From Rhodococcus sp. 4CII (GTDB lineage: Bacteria > Actinomycetota > Actinomycetes > Mycobacteriales > Mycobacteriaceae): 64,000 bases of DNA. Shown piece after piece: positions 38,301 through 45,900 of this stretch. A model generated the notes under the pieces. It ran no database searches. It saw only the letters and a list, made by a program, of their open reading frames with translations, and was not told where the DNA came from. The translations under genes were made by a program, and so were the position numbers. The stretch covers positions 2,108,001 to 2,172,000 of the forward strand of contig NZ_JACCFE010000002.1 in NCBI RefSeq assembly GCF_014256275.1, read 5' to 3'. Each line of letters begins with the position of its first letter. Position 1 is the first letter of the stretch.

Positions 38301-38985
38301 CCTCCTCCGCGGGAGTGGTGGGGGCGCGATATCCCACCGTTCTCGTGCCGAAGTCGGGTTTCGGGAGCGCCTTTCGGTCGAGTTTACCGTTTCCCGTCAC
38401 CGGCAACTCCCGCAACACCGTCACCGTCGACGGCACCATGAACCCCGGAAGCACCACCGCCGCCTCCGCCAGCACCACCCGCTCCTGCACCACCGCACCA
38501 CCCGCCGGCACCACATACCCGGCCAAATACTCACCCGCAGCCCCGTCACCCCGCAACACCACCACCGCCTGCGCCACACCCGCGACGCGCGACAACACCG
38601 CCTCGATCTCCCCCAACTCCACCCGCTGACCCCGCACCTTCACCTGAAAATCCGTACGCCCCACATACTCCAACTCACCCGAGGACAACCACCGCACCCG
38701 ATCCCCGGTCCGATACAACCGCGACCCCGACCCCCCGAACGGATCCGCCACGAACCGATCCGCCGTCAAATCCGGCCGACCCTGATACCCCCGCGCCAAC
38801 TGCACCCCACCCAGATACAACTCCCCCGCCACCCCCACCGGCACCGGCCGCAACCGCCCATCGAGCACCAGCACCCGCGTATTCCACACCGGCACCCCGA
38901 TCGGCACCCCCACCACATCCGCCGCCGACACCTCATGGAACGTCACATCCACCGACGCCTCCGTCGGACCGTACAGATTGTGCAA
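26356..38985 (-). CDS. giant NRPS, 3' part of the frame-broken seven-module gene (end of module 4 to TE)
   Basis: This frame of about 4,209 codons is the continuation of the NRPS gene starting at 52962. It opens inside the A4 domain at HNLYGPTEASVDV and has no real start, so I regard the two as one gene of about 8,860 codons. Domain order with approximate coordinates: A4 end (38985-38350), T4 (38320-38110), C5 (38070-36730), A5 (36650-35170), T5 (35110-34910), E (34850-33520), C6 (33410-32150), A6 (32080-30630), T6, C7 (30300-28960), A7 (28920-27435), T7 (27390-27190), TE (27120-26356) with GWSLGG. All HHxxxDG and GG[ND]S motifs are intact. The A5 pocket DFWNIGMVHK is the classic Thr code and an E domain follows, so D-allo-Thr is predicted. 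A6 (DGFFVGAIMK) and A7 (DAFTDVGVQK) are unassigned. The TE should release or cyclise the peptide. Confidence 0.93.
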   Translation of the reverse strand: MHNLYGPTEASVDVTFHEVSAADVVGVPIGVPVWNTRVLVLDGRLRPVPVGVAGELYLGGVQLARGYQGRPDLTADRFVADPFGGSGSRLYRTGDRVRWLSSGELEYVGRTDFQVKVRGQRVELGEIEAVLSRVAGVAQAVVVLRGDGAAGEYLAGYVVPAGGAVVQERVVLAEAAVVLPGFMVPSTVTVLRELPVTGNGKLDRKALPKPDFGTRTVGYRAPTTPAEEAVAAAFAAVLEIDRVGADDSFFDLGGDSLSATRAVGRINSALDASVGVAALFDAPVVSDLAGRIDSTVMTSSGSPVLGARSRPDRVPLSLAQQRMWFLNQFDPSSPAYNIPVALSLDGVLDVAALRAALGDVVERHESLRTVFPGSPDGPTQVIVDSALATPDLAPIPVTDHDLRDSLADFFGAGFDVAEELPLRVRLLRLGPERHVLALVVHHIAADGFSMTPLARDVMLAYTARAHQQAPGWVPLPVQYADYSLWQREVLGAEEQPGAVISGQLDYWTRTLSGIPEVLPLPLDRPRPVQRSFHGAVVTVDIGPAVHRALVDIARQSNSTLFMVVHAALAVLLERVSGSDDVVVGTPVAGRGHAALDDVVGMFVNTLVLRTRVEAGSSFADVLTDVRTADLGAFENADIPFERLVDELAPERSTAHASLFQVLLEFQTATRTHLELPGLTARSLDVDLDVAKFDLQLSLAERIDEDGMPAGISAGFRYATDVLERESVAGLAARFVRVIEAVTADPAVPVGDIDILHAAERELLLTSVHRPGTSIAPLSLADVVDRAVATRGDAVAVRCDGSSVTYRALDEQANRLARLLVAQGAGPETLVAVGMTRSIDLVVALLAVVKSGAGYLPVDVASPAERLTFLLGDARPQCVLTTTADAETFRRSGVSVVALDDAEIVNALRHFASHPLTDDDRRRPLHPDSVAYVIYTSGSTGRPKGVQVSHRNVVALLANTQALFEFGPDDVWTMFHSAAFDFSVWEMWGALAHGGRLVLVDYFTARSPEKFLELLRDEHVTVVNQTPTAFAQLAEADRLAGGPGLSLRYVIFGGEALEFGQLARWYARRGDTQALVNMYGITETTVHVSHLPIERDLVEGRSASAIGRGLPGLRVHVLDARLHPVPPGVVGEIYVSGAQVSRGYLDRPGLTSGRFVADPAEPGTRMYRSGDLGRWSANGQLEYLGRNDFQVQVKGYRIELGEVESALLACDGVAQSVVTAHGDRLVGYVVPETDAAIDAATITETAAARLASHMVPAAVVVLNELPLTVNGKLDRTALPAPDFGQRVTVGRSPAGAAERVLAGLFADVLGLESVGVDDSFFTLGGDSIMSIQLVTRAKAAGVLLSPRDVFEHRTVAGLAEIAGSGDGAVVLPELPGAGVGEIPLTPIVRWMLGRGGDFRRYSQSALVTVPATLDEDSLTRALQSVLDRHDVLRARLYPTSGTEEGWSWEAAAAGSVRADAVLRRGRVRDVAAELDAALDRLDPESGVLLQAVWLDAGERTGRLLIVVHHLAVDGVSWRILIPDLAMACASGAAPAPVGTSMRRWAHALVDAAHQPHRTAELALWREMLTAPDPLLGSRPVAVSDTADTTAHVEVRVPASLTGTLLTTLPQAFHGRVGDALSTALAMALIRWRRRRDIDIPEALVSLEGHGREEQVVPGADLARTVGWFTTLFPARLDLRGVDLDDAFAGGPSAGTAIKAVKEQLLAVPDHGIGFGLLRYVNGETAQALSTLPMPQVSFNYLGRMGGTTTATAEGWVPVDEPGLREKSAIPVASVVDVNAMTVDAADGPRLTSTWTYPPGVLTHEDVDEFAQLWVQALAALGAHAAAGGGGFTPSDFDLVDLRQDAIESFEHACPDLTEVWPLSPLQSGMLFHAELAAESLDAYLVQVSLDLVGVVDSQRLRRAADALLDRHANLRAAFLHDADGQAVQVVRRGVDAPWCEVDLTALDTEATVAEVERLLADDRVRPFDMTRAPLIRFMLIATAPDRYRLVSTNHHILLDGWSMPLLVTELLTFYATDADPSALPRVRGYRDYLAWMHDRDRSASREVWARALEGVEGPTVLAPVDRGRGLSVISREWVFDLDEERTTRLRGIARARGLTVNTLVQVAWGLVLGTVTGRDDVVFGATVSGRPPDLAGIETMIGLFINTLPVRIRLWPAETVGALLERVQAEQAALSDHHHLGLAEIDGAAGSFDTLTVFESYPVDRAGLSMATDVAGLRVDGVDARDAAHYPLSLVASVDSVLHLKFEYLPDVFETGTIADIAGRVVRMLDEFTRPDRPVATLSLLTDRERAELVPVRGRPGGSVRTLPQILAEAAALDPEAIALSSEDGDVSYRALDERSNRLARALVARGAGPETFVAIGIQRSLDSMLSVWAVAKTGAAFVPIDPHYPAERITHMLRDSGVTLGVTTTGHRGSLPGAAQWLALDDPDFATECARQSAAPLTDADRTGRVSLDTAVYVVYTSGSTGVPKGVVVPHRGLDNFALDQLERFGATRQSRTLHFSTPSFDGSVFEYLQAFGAGATMVIAPPTVFGGEELARFLSDRQVTHAFITTAALASLDPAGLAHLTDLVFGGEACPPDLVARWAPGRRLYNAYGPTETTIMSNISEPMVPGAPITVGGPIRGVTELVLDSRLQPVPVGVPGELYLAGAGLARGYHRRPGLTAERFVADPSRPGERMYRTGDIVRWTAGHSIEYVGRSDFQVKIRGFRVELGEIDAALVAEPNVGFAATIAHRAPHGDVLLASYVVAAAGRSLDTTDLTRHLADRLPPHMVPSSITLLDRIPLTAVGKLDRAALPEPDLRSGTGEYRAPAGRIEQTVADVFAEVLGQERIGAGAGFFDLGGNSLSATRVTARLRVLLGADIGVRDLFEAPTVAGLAARIEHTEAEPTGRPVLAARTRPGDIPLSFAQQRMWFLNQLDTSSPAYNIPIVLRLTGELDVRALNSALVDVVARHESLRTVFPVRGAGPVQQILPAEGALPALVPVPVGDEHLLREELARLVSAGFDVTVGRPVRVGLFTLSATDHVLAVVVHHISADGFSMAPLVRDVMTAYGARLGGGAPEWAPLPVQYADYALWQRELLGSDDDPGSPTATQLGYWRAALAGVPDLLELPTDRDRPAQQSFRGARVHFSVDSDLHRRIRDLSRRLRSTEFMTVHAALAVVLARLGSTGDVVIGTPIAGRGEPALDDLVGMFVGSLALRTHVDAAASFAALSAHCRDVDLAAFAHADVPFERVVEAVGPTRSTAYSPIVQVSLEFQNNERPVLTLPELEVRGIDPELAVVKMDLEFLVAEEFDANGDPAGMTGAVDFATDLFEAATVRGFADRLVRILDAATGNPELPIGDLPFLDEVEIRDLVPARGGPGVRPQRWPDLLTAAAALDPDSVALSYEDRRISYRELDEWSNRLARVLRDRGVGPEMFVALGMPRSIEAVLSVWAVTKAGAAFVPVDPTYPRERIDYMLTDCRAALGLTVRDRRDHLPDTVPWLVLDDQDFAEQVAGVSPAPVTDAERTIPLHLDHPAYLIYTSGSTGQPKGVTVTHLGLANFTAETHERFEVTHDSRVSHLASPSFDASVFELMMAFSASARVVIVPPTIVGGSELVELFRREQVTHATITPTALAALDNDRLHSLRVLDLVGEACPPDVVAQWAPGRSLHSGYGPTETTVQASVSAAMRPGEGVNIGSPALGFEFLVLDERLQPVPVGVPGELYIAGPSVARGYHDRMPLTAQRFVACPFGAPGRRMYRTGDVVRWRRTITRRTLEYLGRSDFQVKVRGFRIELGEIDTVLARHPAVAFAATLGHTGPSGDTVLASYVRAQDGRDVDSAELRAYVSERLPAHMVPSAVVVLDEIPTTPAGKLDRKALPAPEFGSAAATFRPPATDTEHIAVDAFAEVLGVDRVGTADSFFDLGGNSLLAIRIVGALQTALGRTVPLQWMFLDPTPAGLARRLDVPTVGPDAEEALAVVIPLRAQGGGRPLFCVHPGIGLSWGYAGLVRHLPPDRPVFGLQLPTISGDGEYRSIEQLAHRYVEEMKAIQPEGPYDLLGWSLGGVIAHAMAVELQRGGDTVATLALMDSYPDDGDGAPPGELDLRDLLRGLGLEIDDGGELTYERAARLIDASLGAETGVRGRDLERIARGYENSRLIGRRFVPQVYDGDLLIFPAARNGGGATRARSAQEWRPLVTGRIDEHAVDCGHNDMIESESLAVIGPVLARALSAGP

Positions 38986-39936
38986 CTCCGGGCACCCGGC
39001 GCAGACCCTGCTCGACGTGCCGTCTGTGACGGCGACAACGCCTCACCACTGGCGAATACCCGTCGCAGCGACCGCATCCCGCCGCGTTCGCTCAGCGGTC
39101 AGAACACCTCGAGCATCGACGGCACGAAATGTCACAGTGGTGACCGACTCTCGCGATATCGACAGATACCGGGGATCACGGTGACCGTCCGGCACCGCGA
39201 TCACCAACCGCGCACCCACCAGCAACGGCCAGAACAACTCCCACACCGACACATCGAACGTCACCGGCGTCTTCTGCAACACCACATCCACAGCCGACAA
39301 CCGATACCGATCCTGCATCCACAACAACCGATTCACAACCCCCGCATGCGGCACCGCCACCCCCTTCGGCCGCCCCGTCGACCCCGACGTGAACATCACA
39401 TACACCGGATTCTCCGGCCGCACCGGACCCAACCGATCCACATCCCGCACCGGCTCAGCCGAGAACCCCGACACCTCCACCGTGTCCAACTCCACCACCC
39501 GAACCGAACCCGGCAACACCCCCCGATCCCCCGACGTGCTCAGCACCAGCACCGGATCCGCAACCCCCACCACATACCCCACCCGCTCCACCGGCTGATG
39601 CGGATCGATCGGAACGTACGCCCCACCCGCCTTCACCACCGCACAAATCCCCACCACCATCTCCACCGAACGCCGCACCGCCACACCCACCAACGACTCC
39701 GGCCCCACCCCCGCACCGATCAACAACCGCGCCAGCCGATTCACCCGCCCATCGAACTCCGCACACGACAACACCACCCCCTCGAACACCACCGCCACCG
39801 CACCCGGACTACGCAGCACCTGCGCATCCAACAGATCGACGAGGGTGACATCCGGAACCGGATGCCCCGTCGCATTCCACGACCCGACAACCAGTTCCCG
39901 CTCGTCGGCCCCCATGACCTCGACTTCACCGACCGG
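38356..39936 (-). repeat. long repeat covering A4 domain (copy 1)
   Basis: Matches 46159-47742. The left flank 38356-38984 aligns with 46159-46787 without gaps; I found only two differences by eye (near 38368 and 38887). The right flank 39164-39936 aligns with 46970-47742 with few substitutions. The middle 38985-39163 is strongly divergent. The flanks are G-rich on the coding strand with many GGG, GGT and GTG codons, unlike the GGC/GTC-rich neighbouring domains. Confidence 0.9.
38985..39163 (-). other. frame-broken segment inside the A4 domain
   Basis: On the minus strand the frame from upstream reads to VTTVTF and then goes wrong. One extra T in the TTT near 39110 shifts to a frame that reads VPSMLEVF, a stop, then MRSLRRVFASGEALSPSQTA, the expected A-domain sequence. 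A further change near 38993 is needed to return to ELHNLYGPTEAS. The upstream frame itself stops at 39043. So at least two frame shifts and one stop lie within 180 bases, although the segment is only three bases shorter than its intact paralogue at 46788-46969. True inactivation or an assembly error between long repeats are both possible. Confidence 0.85.
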
Positions 39937-42900
39937 AATGTCCGCATCGCGGGCCAGGGTGTCGAGGATCCGGACGAGGCGATCGGCGAAGGCGCCGACG
40001 GTGTCCCGGTCGAATACTCCCGGCTGGTAGCGCAGACTCAGTCGCAGTTGTGGTTCGAGGATCGACACCAGCGTGAGCGGGTAGTGCGTGGCATCGCGGG
40101 CGTCGAGTCCGGTCGCCCGCATTCCCCGGATGTCGGTGTTCTCGTCCAACCCGGACGAGTCGATGGGGTACGACTCGAACACGGACAGCGTGTCGAACAG
40201 GTTGCCCAGCCCGACCCGCGACTGGATCTCCCCGAGCCCGACGTGATGGTGGTCGAGCAGGGCGGTCTGCTCTCGTTGCAGTCGGGCGAGCAGCCCCCCG
40301 AACGATTCGTCCGGGTTCACCCGCACCCGGACCGGCAGGGTGTTGATGAACAGCCCCAGCATGTTTTCGACGCCGGCGAGTTGCGGCGGCCGACCGGAGA
40401 CGGTGGCCCCGAAGACCACGTCATCGCGGGAGAGCAAGCGGCACAACAGGACACCCCACGCCGCCTGTATCACCGTGTTGACGGTGACGCCGATGCGCAC
40501 CGTGACCGCGGCGAGCGCGTCGCATACGGGGCCGGGCAGCGCGATGTCGATGTCGTGGGGCACTCCGTGGACCGCCGTGGACGCCTGCGGCGCCACCAGC
40601 GTCGGCTCCTCGACGCCGTCCAGGGCACGTTCCCACGCTCGGGCCGACGCCGCCGTATCCTGCCGCGCCACCCAGTCCAGGTAGGCGCGGTAGGTGGGCG
40701 GCTCCGGCAGGCCTTCCGGGTCGCCGTCGGCGGCACAGCGCAGCAGCAACTCCCGCACCAGCAACGGCATCGACCACCCGTCGAGGATGATGTGATGGTT
40801 CGTGATCGCCAGGACGGCATGGTCCGGTGCGGTACGGAACAGCGTCAGCCGCAGCAGGGGCGGCCGGGCGAGATCGAACCGGGCGCCGCGGTCCTCGTCG
40901 AGGAGTCGTTCGAGACCCGCGTCGGCGTCGGGTCCCTCGACGGTGAGGTCCACTTCCCGCCACGGCACCTCGACCGTGTCGACCACCACCTGCGCGGGCA
41001 CTCCGTCGTCGTAGACGAATGCGGTCCGCAGGTTGGGGTGCCGGGCGAGCAGCCCCGCGGCCGCGGCGCGCAGCCGCGTCGTGTCGACGACACCCTCGAG
41101 GTCGATGCGCAGTTGCGCCGTGTAGACATCCATCGACTCCGCGGCCAGCGACGCGTGGAACAGCAACCCCGCCTGCAGGGGAGAGAGCGACCACACGTCC
41201 TGCAGGGCCGGGAACCGCTGTTCCCACCGCTCGATCTGCTGCTGGCTCGCCGGCACCAGCGGAACGTCGGACGGTGTCAGCCCGCCCGCGCCCGGACGGG
41301 ACGCATGCGCGGCGAGCGCACCGAGGGCGCGGCGCCACCCGTCCGCGAACGATGCGACGTCGGCCTCGTCCAGAACGCCCTGGGGAAAGGCGAAGGACGC
41401 CTTCAGCCGGGGACCCTCCGGACTGTCGGTGACGACGGCGTTGACGTCGATGACGGACGCGACGGGCATGTCGGCGTTCCGAGTGCCACCGACCGCGCCC
41501 TCCACCGGCAACCAGTCCTCCGCGCCGACCGTGGTATTCACTCGGCCGAGATAGTTGAAACCCACCTGCGGAGAGCGGAATCGGCGCAGCGCGGCCGACG
41601 TGTCGCCGTCCAGGTAGCGCAGCATTCCGAAGCCGATCCCGTGATCCGGAACCGCGAGCAACTGCTCCTTGACGGCCTTCACCGCCCGGCCTGCCGCGGG
41701 CCCGCCGGCCATTGCGTCGTCGACGTCGACCTCGGTGAGATCCAACCGCACCGGGTACACGGTGGTGAACCAGCCGACCGTCCGGGAAAGATCCGCTCCG
41801 GCGACGGCCTGCTCCTCGCGGCCGTGCCCCTCGAGGGTGATCACGGCGTCCGACGTGGAGACCCCGCGGTCGCGCCGCCAGCTGATCAGTGCCAGGGTCA
41901 GCGCGGTGAGCAACCCGTCTCCCACTCCCGCCCGGAACGCGTCCGGCAGGGTGGTCAGCAGGGTGCCGGTCACGCTCGGCGACACGTCGACGGTAACGGT
42001 CCCGACGGTCGCGTCGACGTCGACCTCGGGATCGATTGGGCGCGAACCGATCAGCGGATCCGGACCGTCGAGGATCTGCTCCCACAGTTCGAGCTCTGCG
42101 GTCCGGCTCCGCACGGCGTCGGACAGGCCGTGCGACCACCGCCGCATCGACGTGCCGACCGGCGGCAGGTCCGGTGTCCGGCCGGCCTGCAGTCGGCTGC
42201 ACGCCGACGCGAGGTCTTCGACGAGGATCCGCCACGACACACCGTCGACGACGAGGTGATGCACGACGATCAGCAGTCGCCCGGGCCCGCCCGGGACGTC
42301 GAACCAGACCACCCGCACCATTGCCGCGGCGGCCGGATCGAGGCGGTCTGCCGCCGCGTCGAGTTCGGCCTCCGCGAGCGCGGCGAAGTCTTCGCCGTCC
42401 ACCGCGCCGACCGGAACCCGGCGGACGTCCGCCGGCACCGAGCCCTGCGGCTGCACCTCCATGCCGTCCGCCACCACACGGGCGCGGAGCATGTCGTGCC
42501 GGTCCAGTACCGCCGCGACACCCGCGACGAGCACCTCGTGGGTGAGTCCGGTGGGGGCTGCCAGGACCACCGCCTGCGAGAACCTGCCGAGCCTGCCGCG
42601 GCTCCCCTCGACCATCCACCGGGCGACGGGTGTGAGCGGCAGCGGCCCGATGCCACCACCGGGCAACTCGTCGAGCGCGACCGTGCCGCCGTCGTCGAAC
42701 CGCGCGGCCTCGGCGAGCCCCTCGACCGACCGGCGGTCGAATACGTCTCGGGGCGAAAGAATCACACCGGCCGCCTTGGCCCGGGCCACCAGTTGTATCG
42801 ACATGATGCTGTCGCCGCCGAGGGCGAAGAAGTCGGCGGTCGCACCCACCGAATCCAGTCCGAGCACCTCCTCGAACAGTCGGGCGAGCAACTCCTCGGT

Positions 42901-45900
42901 CTCGGTGCGCGGCGGCCGGCCACCCGGCACGGCGGCTGCGAAGTCCGGCGCAGGAAGCGCTGCGCGGTCCAGCTTTCCGTGGACTGTCAGCGGCAGCGCG
43001 TCGAGTACCACCACCGCCGCGGGCACCATGTACGACGCCAACCGGCGGCCGGCGACGTCGAGGACGGCTCGCGATTCGAGGGTCGTACCGGGTTCGGGCA
43101 CCACGTATCCGATCAGCCGGTCGCTTCCGCCGTCGTTCCACACGCTCGCCACTGCCTGCGCCACGTCGTCGTGGGCGAGCAGGGCCGACTCGACCTCACC
43201 GAGTTCGATCCGGAAGCCCCGGATCTTCACCTGGGAGTCGGTGCGCCCGAGGTACTCCAACTGCCCGTCGGGTAGCCAGCGCGCCCGGTCGCCGGTGCGG
43301 TACATCCGGGGACCGGCCCGGCGCGCCCGGTCGCCGGTGCGGTACATCCGGCTTCCCGGCGTGCCGAACGGATCGGCGAGGAACCGTTCGGCCGTCAGCG
43401 GGAACCTCCGGTGGTAGCCCCGTGCGAGGGCAGGACCTGCAAGGTACAACTCCCCCGCGACCCCGACCGGCACCGGATGCAGCCGCGAGTCCAGCACGAC
43501 CTCCGCGAAACCGCGGGTGGGCGTGCCGATGGTGACCGGGGTCCCCGGCACCAACCGGTCGCTGATACTCGACACGACCGTCGTCTCGGTCGGCCCGTAC
43601 GCGTCGAACATGCGCCGGCCGGGTGCCCAGCGCGCGACCAACTCGGGCGGACACGCCTCGCCGCCCGTCACCACACACTCGACGGCGGTGAGACCCTCGG
43701 GATCGACGGATGCGAGCGCCGCCGGAGTCACGAAACAGTGTGTGACTCGCTCGGATTCGATCAACCGCGCCAATTCGGCGCCGCCGTAGACGGACGGTGG
43801 TGCGATCACCATCGTGGCTGCCGCGCCGATCGCCAGCAGCAGTTCGAGAACGGACGCATCGAAACTCGGCGACGCGAAATGCAGAGTTCTCGAGTCTGAT
43901 GTGGTCTCGAACGTCTCCCGTTGCTGCGCCGCGAAGCCGGCCAGTCCGCGGTGGGTGGTGACGACCCCCTTGGGTCTGCCTGTCGACCCCGAGGTGTAGA
44001 TGAGGTAGGCGGGATTATCGATCCGAACCGTCGAGGTCCGCTCGTCGTCGGTGACTGTCGACGACGGGTACGTCGACAGCCGGTCCTGGACGTCCGGATC
44101 GTCCAGCACCAGCCACGGCACCGTGTCGGGAAGTGTGCCGCGTTGCGCCCCACCCGTTACACCCCACACGGCACCGGAGTCGGTCAGCATGTACTCGATC
44201 CGCGCGGCGGGATGATCCGGATCCACCGGCAGGAACGCGGCGCCCGACTTGGCCACCGCCCACACGGCGAGGACGGACTCGACCGACCGCGGGACGCACA
44301 GTGCGACGACGGATTCCGGTCCGGCACCGTACTCGATCAACATCCTGGCCAGCTGGTTCGACCGCCGGTCGAGATCTCCGTAGCGGACGTCACGCCCGTC
44401 GAAGACGAGCGCCGAGGCGTCCGGATCGCGCGCGGCCGCCTCGGCCAGCAGATCCGGCATCGTCCGTGCTGCCACCGCCGCACCACCCGTCACGGGGGCC
44501 AGCACGGCACGCTCGAGAGATCCGAGGATGTCGATGTCTCCCACCCGTGTGCCGGGGTCGGCGGTGACCGCCTCGAGGATGCGGAGCAGTCGTTCGGCGA
44601 AACCGAGTACCGTGTCTTCGTCGAAGAGATCTGTCGCGTAACCCAGATTCGCGGCGATACCCGTCGGGTGACCGTCGGCGTCGACGTTCTCGGCCAGGGT
44701 CAACTGCAGATCGAAGTTGGTCGTGTCGATCTCGAGTTCGATGGCGCGGACCTGCAGATCCGGTAATTCCAGCGCGGGGCGCTCGATGTCCTGGAATTCG
44801 AGCATCACCTGGAAGAGCGGCGCGTATGCCGTCGCCCGGGACGGACTCAGGACCTCCACCACCCGTTCGAACGGGACCTCCGCGTGGGTGAAGGCCCCCA
44901 GATCGGTTTCCCGCACGCTGCCGAGGAGCTCGGAGAACGTGGCGCCGCCGTCGACGCGCGTGCGCAGGACGAGGGTGTTGACGAACATGCCCACGACGTC
45001 GTCGAGTTCACGCTCGCCGCGACCGGCGATCGGCGTTCCGACGGCGATGTCGTCGGAACCGCTCACGCGTGCCAGCATGATCGCCAACGCGGCATGCAGA
45101 GTCATGAACACCGTCGTGGTGTGCTGCCGCGCGAGCCTGACGACACCAGCATGGACCTCCGGCCCGATGACGAATTCGACGTGGCCGCCGCGGAGCGACC
45201 GGACCGCCGGACGGGGACGGTCGGTGGGCAGTTCCAGTACTTCGGGCAGATCCGACAGCGTGGTGGTCCAGTACGTCAGCTGTCGGGACAGGGGCGACGT
45301 CTCGTCGGATTCCGATCCGAGCCATTCCCGTTGCCACAGTGCATAGTCGGCGTACTGCACCTCGAGCGGGGCCCACTCGGGGGCCGCGCCGTTCACGCGG
45401 GACCCGTACGCGTTCATGACGTCCCGGGCCAGCGGCACCATCGAGAAACCGTCGGCCGCGATGTGATGCACCACCACCGCGAGCACGTGCACGTCCTCGT
45501 CGAGAGCGAACAGGGCCACACGCAGCGGCACCTGCACCGTCACGTCGAACCCTTCGGACAGCACACCCGCCACCCGGTCGCGGAGTTCCGCTTCGCCTGG
45601 CACGCCGATCGGAACGAGGTCGGGCACCGCGCTCGACGCAGTCAGGATCACTTGGCGGGCTCCGTCTTCGGCGAGCGGGAAGAGGGTCCGCAGGGCCTCG
45701 TGCCGGTCGACGACGTCGGCCACCGCCGCCTGCAGCGCCTGCACGTCCAGCCGGCCCTCGAGCCGGAGCGCGAATGCGACGTTGTACGCGGACGAGGACG
45801 TGTCGAACTGGTTGACGAACCACATCCGCTGCTGGGCCGGCGACACGGGGACTTCCGCGGTGCCCTCCCTCGGCTTCAGCGGCGGACGGGACTCCAGCCC

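Noticed and set aside
26356..38985. Independent NRPS gene with its own start at 38985
   Set aside because: The first codon is a TTG inside the A5 core motif (HNLYGPTE) of an A domain, with no ribosome site; the N-terminal half of that domain is in the upstream frame.
38023..43275. Very long open frame on the plus strand opposite the NRPS, and several similar ones across 26-64 kb
   Set aside because: These mirror the minus-strand NRPS; the products are low-complexity Arg/His/Pro-rich sequence without any family motif, as expected for antisense frames in high-GC DNA.
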